From: Lota lota
Taxonomy: Eukaryota > Chordata > Actinopteri > Gadiformes > Lotidae
Length of the DNA stretch: 64,000 nt
Reading direction: 5' to 3'
NCBI GenBank assembly: GCA_026745465.1
Contig: JACYXH010000748.1
Coordinates: 1 to 64,000 of the forward strand
The position numbers and the translations under genes are program-made. Of the stretch, positions 34,301-46,900 are shown one piece after another (within the stretch, counting starts at the first letter, position 1; each line of letters opens with the position of its first letter). Under the pieces are notes generated by a model. The model did not search any database and had not been told where the DNA came from. It was given only the letters and a program-made list of their open reading frames with translations.

Positions 34301-35861
34301 ACCTCACCATCCACTACACACTTTCCCGTTCACGCCCTGCGTGTCTATATATCGTCAATATTAGTCCCCTTTTTAGTGTAATGATGCGTGTTTCCCTATG
34401 TTGATGATGATAATGATTTGATTTGATAATGATTGATGATGATGATCACAACGATTGAACATGATCCACAACACACACACGACACATTATACGCAAAACA
34501 CACCCATTTGATCACAAACACACAATCACACTACTTTTGATTTGAAACGCTACTTTTGATCAAACAGCCTGACCTCTGCTGCACCTTTTTTGCGCCGATA
34601 AAAATGTCCCCAACAAAATCCCCTACTGTAAAAGATCTATTTCTCCATTGTTGGAAATTGATGATGATGATGTTGATGATGGAGGTGAACCATGAGAAAT
34701 GATGGTCTTGTTGCTTTTACTTTTTTTTCCGGGATTGGCCCACAGGCTGTTGATTGTTTGATTTTGTTTGAAATACTTAAAAAAAAAAAAATAATGAGAG
34801 ATGAGAAGAATAGAAAAAAAATAAAGATATATTGCATTAAAGAACCAAAAATACCCCTTTTTTCTGTTCCTCTTTTTATACTATCCGTCTTTTTGTACAC
34901 AAAAAATTACTCAAATATAAAATACAAAAAAACAATAAAAACATTTATATTTTATTGCATAAGCAACCAAATCACAAACAATCTATCACCACAATAGCCA
35001 TTTTCACCAAACACAACAAAAAGAAATTACTCTAAAATTCATCTCAAACACAACGATACAGACCTCTGCTTCTCTCAGAGACAGCGACTTTTATCAACAC
35101 CTCCATGATCAAAAAAAAAAACAAAAAACCCGAAGATCTGCTTCATCGCATAAATCAAAAACACCAACTAACCTAAGCAAAATCAGAAAACACCCTCATT
35201 TAAAGAGCTGTCAGGTGAAAACCCATTGGTGAGAATGTCTGCCTCTTTTTTTTTAATCTTCCTATCCCAATAAGTGATCAGGATGGGGAGTGTTTGCATG
35301 TTCATATAAATATTTGGAAACTCTCTGTAGGTCTTCATGCGCAAATGTGTGTGTGTGTGTGTGTGTGTGCGTGTTTGTGTGTTGCATCAATATAGACATG
35401 ATTATTCTGTATGTGTGTGTGTGTGTGTCTTTCTGAATTCCTTGCTGTAACATGTAAGAAAATCACCCTGCCTTTTATAGAAACATAAACCAATATAAAT
35501 GGTTACATTACATATACTGTACTGTTCACTGTCTGTTTTCTCCTCAACACCTTTTATAACCTTTAATGCTGTAACATCAACATTTGCATTCATGTCGAAA
35601 TGTTTAAAGGATCCATTTTGATAACACAATAATAATAGTCTATTTCTTTAAGTTTATGCTGATGAATACTGAATAGCATGTTACAATGTTTGTACACTTT
35701 ACTGATTTGAATAAAGACAGTGTGTGTGTGTGTGTGTCTTGCATCAATATAGACAAAAAACAATGAACACCACGATATTAATAAATATAAATATTAATTG
35801 ATTAATAAATAAATGTTTAACCACCAACACAGCAGTCCGTTACACAGCTAGGGTTTCATTC
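34301..35861. other. AT-rich intergenic sequence without genes
   Basis: Contains (GAT)n at about 34400-34445, poly-A/T runs, (GT)n tracts at 35348-35378 and 35412-35428, and a CATCAATATAGACA word repeated at about 35385 and 35743. No exon-like conservation or transposon ends were found. Confidence 0.4.
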
Positions 35862-36650
35862 AGCTCTAACTAGTAACGTGGAGAATGAAGCTACAGGCCT
35901 ACATGAATCATTTAAACGTCTTGAGAATATTAAACCAATTGATTTGATGTAAGGTCCGTTTTGAAACACTAGAAAAAGGTGCACCGTAGCACCATCTGCT
36001 GGTTAGATGACGTCAGTGCAACTGGCTGACCTGAAAAACATGAACCCTACGACATCACCATTGATTTATGTGTGAGACGGTCCTGGCAGTTTTAAATCAC
36101 CTTGAAGGTCATTTCGTGTCCCTCTCATACGAGTGATCCTCTCAAATATAGAGTAGGCCTACACTACATAACACAATATTGAGATTGGCTCCACAATATT
36201 CAAAACAATTTCACATGAGTAAAAGTATTCATCAGATAATGACTTGAGGAAGAGTAAGAAAGTATGTAGTGAAAAGACTACTCAACTACTGAGTTACTTC
36301 AAACCAAATGATTTATTGTTGTAAGAAGTAGAGCAAGATGAACATAAATAGACAAGTATTACATTGTATATGCTTGTCTAATATGCATTAACAACATATA
36401 AAATAGCATGTATCCCTTCAAATGAAACACTCAAAATATATAATAACATATTGAAATTTCAAAGATTGAAATAACACATTCAATCTTTACAAAATAACAT
36501 GAATGAAGGCAAATACAGACACAACAAATCTCTCTCTCTCTTGAGACTTGAGTAAGAGTGAAAAGTATGTTACAATAAAACTACTCTTAAAATTAATATA
36601 TTCAAAAAGTTACTGAAGTACATGAAAGAGTAAATATAACCTCTGCGTGT
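35862..36650 (-). other. 3' flank block of the orphan B30.2 exon (copy 2, inverted)
   Basis: Reverse complement of about 10760-11560 with small indels, including the block with GATGACGTCAGTGCAACTGG and the AATAAA region. It lies directly 3' of the B30.2 exon at 37013, as in the TRIM gene. Confidence 0.75.
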
Positions 36651-36659
36651 ATTTATATG

Positions 36660-36995
36660 TTTGTAACAAATTTGTTTTTGTCTGTGTGTGTACTGTGTGC
36701 GTGTACTGCATGTGTACTGTTTGTGTGTGTGTGTGTACTATGTGTGTGTGTGTGTACTATGCGTTTGTGTGTGTGTGTGTGTACTGTGTGTGTGTACTAT
36801 GCGTGTGTGTGTGTACTATGTGTTTGTGTGTGTGTGTACTATGCGTTTGTGTGTGTGTGTGTGTACTGTGTGTGTGTGCTATGCGTTTGTGTGTGTGTGT
36901 GTATGTGTGTATATGTACAATGTGTGTGTGCACTATGTGTGTGTGTGTGTACTATGTGTTTGTGTGTGTGTGTGTGCGCATGTCCGTCCGCCCGC
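36660..36995. repeat. TG-rich microsatellite
   Basis: (GT)n with TACTATGCGTTTG interruptions. It is the counterpart of the CA tract at 10255-10740. Confidence 0.9.
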
Positions 36996-37012
36996 CCGCA
37001 TGTTCTTTTTTT

Positions 37013-37566
37013 CTACAACCGACACAGAGACACTGAGGCACCATCCCCCAATAACCAAAACCCAGGGAGGAGGTCCTCCTGGGTGAAGGTGGCCTGGAAG
37101 GTGTGGATGTGTGTCAGTGTGTCTGAGGACCCTCCTACATCTGGGGACACTCTGTAGAAGGACAGAGTGCCAGCAGGCCGGTCCAGATACACTCCTACTC
37201 TGTTAGAGCCAGCGGCGGGGAGACGTATGTCTGTTCTACTACCGTTGTACCAGGCAGTGTAATGACCATCATGACAATCAAGACTCCAGGACTTGTTGTT
37301 CCCTCCAAGCCAGCTGTCATCACCCTCTCCTCTCCTTGTGATGCCGCTGTATGTCACTCCTATATCAACAACTCCTTCCCTCTCTACCTCCCAGTAACAG
37401 CGGCCAGTCAGAGCCTCTCTACACAACACCTGGGGATAGGAGTCAAATCTCTCTGGGTGATCAGGATACGACTGCTCCTCTCTAACCCACGTCACCTTTC
37501 TGTTGTCCTCAGACAGAGAGAGTAGTCTGTGGGCTGTGTTTGGGTCCAGTGTGAGTTCACAGGCAT
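37013..37566 (-). CDS. orphan B30.2 (PRY-SPRY) exon, open reading frame intact
   Basis: Acceptor CTCCCGTCAG precedes 37566. The exon begins in phase 1 and reads to a TAG at 37013-37015. It covers the whole B30.2 fold ([59 protein letters not shown]). It is very similar to the last exons of the TRIM and NLR genes. Upstream on the same strand, intron homology stops at about 37715 where a Tc1-like element begins, and no RING, NACHT or LRR exon follows up to the hAT element. It is either a stranded exon of a lost gene or the last exon of a gene whose 5' part lies beyond the repeats. Functional status is unknown. Confidence 0.75.
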
Positions 37567-37715
37567 CTGACGGGAGAACAAGACATGATTAGCTGCTGAA
37601 CCGTTCTTCATCATCATCATCATCACTAGTACTGTTCTCTTGTATACTTCTTATTCCTGTCCTTTTTCACGTGCCTTCTACTCTACAAACATTAACATAG
37701 AAAGACTACACAAAT

Positions 37716-38455
37716 ACACTGCTCAAAAAAACAAATGGAACACTTAAACAACACAATGTAACTCCAAGTCAATCACACTTCTGTGAAATCAAAATGTCCA
37801 CTTAGGAAGCAACACTGATTGACAATAAATGTCACATGCTGTTGTGCAAATGGAATAGACAACAGGGGGAAATTATAGGCAATTAGCAAGACACCCTCAA
37901 TAAAGGAGTGGTTCTGCAGGTGGTGACCACAGACCACTTCTCAGTTCCTATGCTTCCTGGCTGATGTTTTGGTCACTTTTGAATGCTGGCGGTGCTTTCA
38001 CTCTAGTGGTAGCATGAGACGGAGTCTACAACCCACACAAGTGGCTCAGGTAGTGCAGCTCATCCAGGATGGCACATCAATGTGAGCTGTGGCAAGAAGG
38101 CTTGCTGTGTCTGTCAGCGTAGTGTCCAGAGCATGGAGGCGCTACCAGGAGACAGGCCAGTACATCAGGAGACGTGGGGGAGGCCGTAGGAGGGCAACAA
38201 CCCAGCAGCAGGACCGCTACCTCCGCCTTTGTGCAAGGAGGAGCAGGAGGAGCACTGCCAGAGCCCTGCAAAATGACCTCCAGCAGGCCACAAATGTGCA
38301 TGTGTCTGCTCAAACGGTCAGAAACAGACTCCATGAGGGTGGTATGAGGGCCCGACGTCCACAGGTGGGGGTTGTGCTTACAGCCCAACACCGTGCAGGA
38401 CGTTTGGCATTTGCCAGAGAACACCAAGATTGGCAAATTTTTAACTTTGATTAGA
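37716..38455 (+). mobile_element. Tc1/mariner-type element, 3' truncated
   Basis: The left end ACACTGCTCAAAAAAA follows a TA dinucleotide. The frame 38086-38454 encodes the N-terminal helix-turn-helix part of a Tc1-like transposase ([20 protein letters not shown], then a basic [15 protein letters not shown] region). The catalytic DDE part and right terminus are absent: after AGATTGGCAAATTT the sequence becomes unrelated. Inactive. Confidence 0.8.
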
Positions 38456-38479
38456 CTAAAGAAGCAATATTTTTTCTCT

Positions 38480-38533
<54 letters not shown>

Positions 38534-38577
38534 TTGGCTCAAGAGTGACCTGAGGTTTCTTTTGGGGGGGGGGGGGG
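38480..38577. repeat. (GA)n microsatellite and poly-G run
   Basis: (AG)n at 38482-38531 and a poly-G run at about 38565-38578. Between them GTTGGCTCAAGAGTGACCTG resembles 1657-1676, an echo of the TRIM upstream region. Confidence 0.8.
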
Positions 38578-38659
38578 GTTGTAGAAGTGCAAAATGTTAT
38601 GTAAATGTTTATCTGATGAAGTTAACTTGTCACACTGCTGTTATTCAAAATTAAACTAC

Positions 38660-38998
38660 TCTATTGCTGATGAGTAATTCAGCAGATTCTTTATCTAAAG
38701 AGACTGCCAGTGAAGTAAAATACAGGTCATACAGAAGCAGGTAGGGTTAAGTAGTACAGAGACAGGTCATTAAGAAGCAGGTAGAGGTTAGACAGTACAG
38801 AGACAGGTCATTAAGGAGCAGATAGGGGTTAGATAGTACAGAGACAGGTAATTAAGGAGCAGGTAGGGGTTACACAGTGCAGAGACAGGTCATTAAGGAG
38901 CAGATAGGGGTTAGATAGTACAGAGACAGGTCATTAAGGAGCAGGTAGGGGTTAGACAGTACAGAGACAGGTCATTAAGGAGCAGGTAGGGGTTAGAC
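38660..38998 (+). repeat. SINE tail with 41-bp satellite array (plus orientation)
   Basis: Starts with a GCAGATTCTTTATCTAAAG tail like 2672-2690, then about seven 41-bp units. It ends with GGTTAGAC, directly against the hAT left terminus. Confidence 0.85.
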
Positions 38999-41782
38999 CA
39001 GGGGTGGGCAAACTTTTTGACTCGCGGGCCACAATAGGTTTTCAAATTTGACAGAGGGGCCGGGCCAGGTGCATTTGGAGGGAGTGTTTGGGCCGGATAT
39101 ACTAAAGCATTAAATGTAGTGTGTGCAAACCTCATAGCACAGTAAGAACACTACAACCCAATTTATTAACTGTCTTTCAAATGTGAAAAATAGCCCTTAT
39201 CAATTAATAAATTTGTCTCAAGGAATATGCAAGATATGACATTTACATACTATTTCGCAGATACTGGGATGAGGAAATGTAAATAGATTCAAATAACACA
39301 CGCACTGTGATTTATCAAGATTGCGTCTGTTTTTAATAAGTTTCAATTTAAGGTGCAAAGTTAAAGAAATCAACATTTGTTGAAAAAAGGAATCACTTTC
39401 AACATTCAAAACATATTATTACACAACAAAATACTCAAGCTCAATAATATCTACTTGTGTTAAACTTCGCAAAATCATAAATGGATTGTCTTGACCGCGC
39501 GCTCTACAAACTCGCCACGGAAGACCTCGCCTTCACGCGCAAACAGTGCACGTGTATTGTTGCCAAGCACACAGACATAGGCTGTATTAAATATCCTACC
39601 TGCAGTCGAAAATTTAAATTAAGGGTGATGTGCGGCGTGTTAATAAAGCTACTGTACCGCTGCTGTGCGTAAATACGCATTGCTCTTAATTTAAAGACGC
39701 ACTTCCAAACTTTCCAAATGCATTTTTTCAAAACACAGCAGAAAAACTCATCATTTTAGTGGGAACAGTGTTGTTGGTCTCCCTTTTTTGCCAGTGCATC
39801 AAAGTCTGGAGTTAGTTTTGTTGTGGCAATTCTCAAGACAGATCTGAGGTGTTGGTCAGTTAACTTGGATCTGTGATGGGCTTTGTTGATTTTCATGACG
39901 CTAAACGTCTGTTCACACACGTAAGTCGAGCCAAACAACACCAGCATCTTCTGCGCCGTCCTCCGGAGGTTTGGAAACGCGGTCTCGTTAAGTGAAGCGT
40001 AAAAGTCATTCAGTTTAAGAGACTTGAACTTCTCCTTTAAGACGGAGTCAGACTGAAGATCGATCAGTTCTAATTGCAGCTCCTGCGGTGCTAATTCGGG
40101 GTCTTGTGACAGGGGACAGGACACCAGTTGAAGTGACTTCAAAATCACAGAACCGACGGCAAAATTCTCTGTGCAGATCGTCCAGTGATTTGCAGTATTT
40201 CTTCGCATTTCGGGCGGCCTCTTTCTGCACGGCTAGTGTGGGGAAATGTGCGAAAGATTTGTTTGACATTTGCCTGGAGAATAAAACCAGCTTGGATTTG
40301 AAGGCTCCCACATTTGTGTACATGTCGTGCGCAAACTGATCTTTACCCTGTAGCTTCACGTTCAGCTCATTCATGTGTGAAAATATGTCTACAGCAAACG
40401 CAAAGTCACAAAGCCAGTTTGTGTCGCTCAGCTCGGGAAATTCTTCGGATTTCTTCATTAAATTAAAAAATGAGCGAATCTCGTCTTTGAGCTCCCAGAC
40501 TCGTTGAAACACTTTCCCCAAACTTAACCAGCGGACGCGAGAGTGGTAAAGTAGGTCCTGGTGGTCCGCATTAGTTTCTTCCAGAAACGTAATGAACTGA
40601 CGATGATTAAGTCCCCTTGCTCGTATGAAGTTAACAAGTTTTACAACTGGATCCACGACGTGATCTAGCTGCAATACAGACTTACACAGAGACTCCTGAT
40701 GAATGATGCAGTGAAGTAAAATAACATTCTGGTCAGGGTTTTCTTCTTTCACTTTATCCTGGATTCTTTTCAGCAGCCCAATGTTTTTTCCAGTTAAATT
40801 TGGCGATCCATCCGTGGTGACATTGGCAAGTTTACTCCAAGGTAGCTTCATTCTCTCGATGACAGAAGACACCTGTTCATATAAGTCCTCTCCTCGCGTT
40901 TTCCCTTTCAGTGATTCCATGCTCAAAAGCTCCTCCGTTATCTCAAAACTGTCGTTAATCCCTCGGATAAAAATTAGGAGCTGAGCAGTGTCTTTTATGT
41001 CGTTACTTTCATCCAGTGCTAGTGAATATAACTTAAAGGACTCCGCCTTTTTGTTTAACTCGCTGACTATATCTTCGTCAATCAGTTCCACGCGACGAGT
41101 CACTGTCCTTCGTGCTAAACTAATTTTTTCAAACTTGGCTTTGCTCTCCGGACACAAGAGACCTGCTGTCTCTACCATGCACTCTTTCAAAAACTCACCT
41201 TCGGAGAAAGGCTTGCTAGCCTTTGCTAATTTGAATGCCAGCAAATAACTTGCCTTGGTACTTGACTCTTGAATTGCAGTTTGTCGGTGAAAAAAGTTCT
41301 GTTGATTCTGTAAATTAGCTGCCAACCTCTGAGCAGTAGCCGCCCGTTCTTGTGTTGACTGCTTGCTAGCATAGTTTGCATGTTTCGTGGCAAAGTGACG
41401 GCTGATATTGTACTCTTTGAAAACCGCAACAGCTTCTTGGCATATCAGACATACAGCCTTTGATCGGACTTCAGTGAAGAAGTATTTTGTTGTCCACTCC
41501 TTATTAAACACTCGGCATTCGCTGTCCACTTTCCTTCTCTTTGGTCCGCTCATTTTTACAGAAGGGCTTAATGGTGACGTGAAACGAAGTGAAATAAAGA
41601 GAAATACGCGCCACTCCAACAACGGTCAATGTGTTTCGAGTGCGCCATCTATTGGGGAAAGGTGGGCATTGCAGGGAAAGGGGAAAAAAGGTTTTTACTA
41701 TAATTTGGACAAGTTCGGCGGGCCGGATTAAAAAGCCTAACGGGCCGTACGTGGCCCGCGGGCCGTAGTTTGCCCATGTCTG
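38999..41782 (-). mobile_element. hAT-superfamily transposon
   Basis: 2784 bp with terminal inverted repeats CAGGGGTGGGCAAACT (left) and CAGACATGGGCAAACT (right, minus strand), each followed by a GCGGGCCAC-containing stretch. The eight bases outside each end, GGTTAGAC and GTCTAACC, are reverse complements rather than a direct duplication, because the satellite arrays on the two sides face opposite ways. Confidence 0.88.
39756..41553 (-). pseudogene. hAT transposase (BED-type zinc finger, RNase H-like, C-terminal dimerisation domain), one frameshift
   Basis: The start is MSGPKRRK at 41553. Frame 1 runs to about 40140 and contains a BED-like zinc finger (CLIC ... HFATKH, about 36-60), the catalytic-core blocks LALDESNDIKDTAQ and TTDGSPNLTGKN, and CKSLDDLHREFCRRF. 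The protein continues in another frame from about 40130 to the stop at 39756, with the hAT dimerisation region (FGSTYVCEQTFSVMKINK and RSKLTDQHLRSVLRI). A single frameshift near 40130-40150 separates them. It resembles the transposases that gave rise to GTF2IRD2- and ZBED-like host genes. Otherwise well preserved, so the insertion is fairly young. Confidence 0.82.
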
Positions 41783-42205
41783 GTCTAACCCCTACCTGCT
41801 CCTTAATGACCTGTCTCTGTACTGTCTAACCCCTACCTGCTCCTTAATGACCTGTCTATGTACTGTCTAACCCCTACCTGCTCCTTAATGACCTGTCTCT
41901 GTACTGTCTAACCCCTACCTGCTCCTTAATGACCTGTCTCTGTACTGTCTAACCCCTACCTGCTCCTTAATGACCTGTCTCTGTACTGTCTAACCCCCAC
42001 CTGCTCCTTAATGACCTGTCTCTGTACTGTCTAACCCCTACCTGCTCCTTAATGACCTGTCTCTGTACTGTTTAACCCCTACCTGTTCCTTAATGACCTG
42101 TCTCTGTACTGTCTAACCCCTACCTGCTCCTTAATGACCTGTCTCTGTACTGTCTAACCACTACCTGCTCCTTTATGACCTGTCTCTGTACTGTCTAACC
42201 CCTAC
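41783..42205 (-). repeat. 41-bp satellite array (minus orientation), left edge of lectin segment B
   Basis: About ten copies, the reverse complement of 38722-38998. It is followed by the CCCCAACAC repeat exactly as in segment A (18026-18690). Confidence 0.9.
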
Positions 42206-42612
42206 ACAATCACAACCCCAACACTACCCCGAGACCACCCCAACACCCCCCCAACATCACCCCAACACCAACACGACCCCAACACAACCCCAACACCAAC
42301 ACCACCTCAACACCAACCAAACACCCAAACAACATCATCCCAACACCAACACCACCCCAACCCCAACCCCACCCCCACCCTAACACCAACACCACCCTAA
42401 CACCACCCCAATACCAACCCAACCCCAACACCACCCCAAAACCACCCCAACACAACACCACCCCAACCCCAACACCACCCCCACCCCAACACCAACACCA
42501 CCCTAACCCCACCCCAAAACCAACTCCTCCCCAACACCACCCTAAAACCAACTCCTTCCTAACACTACCCCAACCACAACACCACCCCAACACCACCCCA
42601 ACCCCAACATCC
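42206..42612 (-). repeat. CACCCCAACACCAACAC minisatellite
   Basis: About 400 bases, complementary to the 14225-17500 motif. Counterpart of 18399-18690. Confidence 0.9.
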
Positions 42613-43600
42613 TTAGACATGGTTAAAGGTATAATGTAACATTTCAACATTCAATTTTCTAAAAACATGTCTAACTTAATTCCCTACACTTAACCATCTA
42701 ACCTGCTAAAATAAGCAATTTATCAAACGTAATTTCGAAAGCCAAAGTAGCTTGTAGCTACTCACACTAGTGAGTACTGTTTCTTATATTATCATGCTGA
42801 TAATATAAGAAACTGACTTCCCTTTGATTTGTTGAGATGTCAATTCGTTTTTTTAATTACTAGCTAGGGCCTTGTCTTTCTCTGTCTGCCTCTGTACCTT
42901 CCTCTGCAAATTGATATGCAAATATATAAAGAAAAAAGAAAGAGGTGGTATTTCTTTCTCCATATATTCATTAGAAATTGTTAATAAGTACCATTTTAGA
43001 ATTTTGCCCTGACGTCAGTCTCTACAGATCACTTTGCACCGGCTTGAACAGGGACATGTGAAGAGCAATGGATATTTGCGAACATTATTTGAATAGACTA
43101 TTAGGTATGGCACTAAGTATACTGACGACCTGACCGTGGCATTGCTCATTTTACTGTCCACCCTCCTTGATGCGTATGCAGCGAGCCATTAGCCAAATGA
43201 AATGCCTCACACTTTGTGTGAGACACGTCAACACGTTGCACAAAGGATGAAGGGACATCTATGTGTTATATACCCTTAAATTGAGTTTCGCATGGACAGG
43301 GCGAAGCCATTGTTATGTCTGACACTTCACCATATGGTACCTTTGGGAGTTGTGCTTAATCTTACATTTAATTAATTCAGTTAACGATAATCATGATGCT
43401 GTTTTGGTGCCCCGCCTGCACCAATGGATATTTGCAAACATTATTTGAATAGACTATTAGGTATGGCACTAAGTATACTGGCGACCGGACCGCGACATTG
43501 CTCATTTTAGTGTCTGAGCCCCGGACGCGTCTGCCTCACACTTTGTTTCTCACACTTTCTGTGAGACTCGTCAGTGCGTTGTAAGAACCCTAATGTTTGC
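42613..43600 (-). repeat. repeat family R copies at the start of segment B
   Basis: 42613-43310 has the inverted family R landmarks (AAAGGTATAATGTAACATTT, CTAGGGCCTTGTC, TTGATATGCAAA, CCCTGACGTCAGTCTCTACA). A shorter tandem piece repeats GATATTTGC, GAACATTATTTGAATAGACT near 43070 and 43425. No genes. Confidence 0.6.
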
Positions 43601-43609
43601 AAAGAAGAG

Positions 43610-43702
43610 TCTTTGGATTATTTAAGTCAATTCCAAGTTTATCTTGTGCTGATCCTAGATTCAGACGCTTCATTCATACAGAAGGACCTACAGACTCTGC
43701 CG
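43610..43702 (+). promoter_or_regulatory. putative 5' UTR exon of lectin gene B
   Basis: Conserved with 22780-22861 of gene A and ending in the same donor (GCCG|GTGAGT, exon end 43702). The octamer-like motif of A is not conserved here. Confidence 0.45.
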
Positions 43703-43954
43703 GTGAGTACCATCTTCAAGTCAGAGAGACAAAACTATTTTCATATGTTTTTGTATTACTCTGTAATGGTAGACTCCTCATTTTTGGACTCATAAGATTA
43801 ATGTATTATTTCAATTACTTATGGCTCCATCTCAAAGGATATATTTGTTTCCACTTTCAGTAGAACATTGTATGTCTAATTTCATATGTATGTATGACTG
43901 TATACCTAGTAGCTAGTATTATCTATTGTCTGGGCATGTTGTTTCTCCAGAACC

Positions 43955-46900
43955 ATGGGGTCCAGTCGTCTCATCTGCAGTTTCATTGGTAGGTATTCCA
44001 CACAGCACTACAGTATTTATCATTATCCAGTTAATTATATTGAATTAATAAATATGTACCTGCTATAACTTTTGAAAGTTGACCTCCTATGTTTTTGTGG
44101 GACGAATAGCAGCATATTTCATTGATACAATGGTTGCAGGATATATGCCATAGCTGAAATGTTATTGTATTAAGTAAATAGTATTTTCTCATCACCAGGT
44201 GTTGTGGTCCTCCTGTGGAAGTCACCTGGATTTTCAGGTATTTCTATGTGCCCCATTTAGGGGCCGATGACAAGTTATCCAAACAGGCAAGTATTTCAAT
44301 TTGTTTTGAACACTGGAATGCAACTTGACAAACTACTCACTACTTCTCCATTAAGCTGCATCCCGCATTAACCTGGCGTTGAGCGGCACGGCTATTCAGT
44401 CTTCAACCATGCTGAATGGGGAGGCTGAACACGCCATCGATGGGAACACCGACCCTGATTTCAGTCACTACAGCTGCATTCTTACCCAGTTACAGGCCAA
44501 ACCATGGTGGAGGCTGGAGCTGCCTGGTGTGTACAGGGTGTCAGAGATCCAGGTCACTAATAAGAAAACCTATAGAGAGAGACTCAATGGCGTGGAAATA
44601 CTCATCGGGAATTCACTGGTGAACAACGGCAACGACAATCCAAGGTGAATCACTGGTGTCACCTACCCTACTTCCACTCAATACTGTTCGACTCCCAGCC
44701 AAAACGTTCTGGGTTTGATCCCTAATGACCTCGACCTGCTTTTAAGAAAGCTGCTTTCAAAGTGTAAATTATTAAATAGCATAGAATAGTATACTCCTTA
44801 AATTAGAGAACACAACCAGTGCTCTGCTCAAGTACACCTGGACGCACACCATCTACTGGAATCTGGTCTCTGATACCTTCACCAGACTACTGTATCTTCT
44901 CTCTCTGTCTATTTTCCTCAGGTGTGCCATCATCAACGATAACCCAGGCTGCTTTACTCAGACTGTCAAGTGTTGGGGAATGGAAGGAAGATTCATCAAC
45001 TTCTACATGTCCTCTGTTACAGCAAGCAACCTGCAGTTGTGTGAGGTCAAAGTGTACGGAGGTAGGAACCCAGTCCATCATTACATGATCATCAAAGGGG
45101 GATGGGTGTACCAGTACCACTGTTGGTTAACCATCATTGGTCAACAGTCAAATGCTGCTGTTCCTTATAGCTCAACAGGTGGAGCATGGCATTAACACTG
45201 CCAGGGTTAGGGGTTTGATTCCCACTCAGGGCTACCTATTATTACAATGTATGCACCGACATTATTGTAAGACACTTTGGGTAAAAGCATCCACCAAAGG
45301 ACAATCTGCATGTAATGTTTTTAAACTGCAGGGGGTACGCGTACCACTGGTGGTACATGAGGGTACTGCAGGTGGTACACGTACCACTGGTGGTACATGA
45401 GGGTACTGCAGGTGGTCTGTGGAATTTATTTTTTAAATAGAAAAATGTACAATAGAAAAATGAATATAGATATATAGATATATTTATTCAGTAAATAAAG
45501 TATGTGGTTTGTTATTATTTTAAAAAAGGAGTCGTTTTGTGCAGTCACGTTTTTGCATTGTAAGGTTTTCCATGTACGTTTTGTGTTGCTTTGTGTTTGC
45601 TGAATAATCACAAAGGGAGCATAAACAGCATTGCTGACTTCTTCTTTCCACTGTCTCCCACTGGCCATGGCCTTCTTGCAGTAATACTTGTGTATAAAGG
45701 GTTTGCTGGCACTCTTTGGTCAGCCACTGCATTTGTATTTATCTATTTTCTACCGTTTGCATCTGAGGTGGTCCGCGAAAGGTCTTGATGACAATTTAGT
45801 GGTCCACCTAAAGTCAAAGGTTGGCACCACTGATCTACATGACTGTTCTGTATTGTGATATTTCAGAGTGAAGTATCAAAGTAAGTTGTTTTCTGTATGG
45901 TCCAAGACACCTCATAGCCCTTCACGTCAGTTTAGTTCAAGTGTGCTGAGATTAGACTGTGGTGGTTCTTTTTTTTAGATAAAGAACTGCCAAGTGTCTT
46001 AAATTTTACTTTGCCCTTAAAATGGATGTGTTTAAAAACATCCCACACTGATTGGCGATTAATTACATGCCGCTTATAATGCTTTCTGAAATTGAAAAGT
46101 GTCTGCTGAGTGTCTAAATAGTGGGTAGGGATTAGGTGTGTTACTCTGAGACTTAGAGGTAGATTTACAGGGCTGAGAGTAGAACTCCCTCAACACCACA
46201 CTGAAAAAAAATTCCACAGAGCTCGCTGCACCCTCCATGAGCATTCAGGAGATGGGGAGGAACATCACTCTGATGGGGACACGGCTGTGCTGGTCAGACG
46301 CCCTGCTCTACTGCAGAGACTCTCACTGGGACCTGCTGAGCCTCATGGACCCAGAAGACCAGGAGATGATTGATGAGCTGGTGGCTCGCGCCCCCTTCCC
46401 ACTAACCAGCCACCTCTGGGTGGGCCTGCGCAGGTACTGGCCAGACCTTGGTGTCTATCAGGCAGTCAAGTCTGTCTTTATGATCATCTGTCCGTCCATC
46501 ACTTTGTCTTATCAAACATACCATGAAAATAACAAAAGCTAAATATTTGGCCAAATTATTCTTCCTTCCAACCTGGTAACTCTTTCATCTCTTTCAATGT
46601 TGGTAGGTCACTTTCAGGAAGCTCCTGGTTTTGGATGTCTGGTGACCCAATGGGCTTCACCCAATGGGACAGAGGCTCACACCATTCCAGCCCCTGTGGG
46701 GGTGTGTCCAGTGTAGAACCTTCCACATGGAGGCCACGCTCTTGTGAAGAACATCTTAACTTCATCTGCTTTACAGGTTTGTGTCCAGCCTATAGAGCCA
46801 TTACCAGGTCCTTATAAAGCCAAATATGCTTAACCTTCTGTAAAGGCATGCACCAGCTTGAAACAGTAAGAGGTTTGAGCTTCCTGTTAGGGAAAATAAA

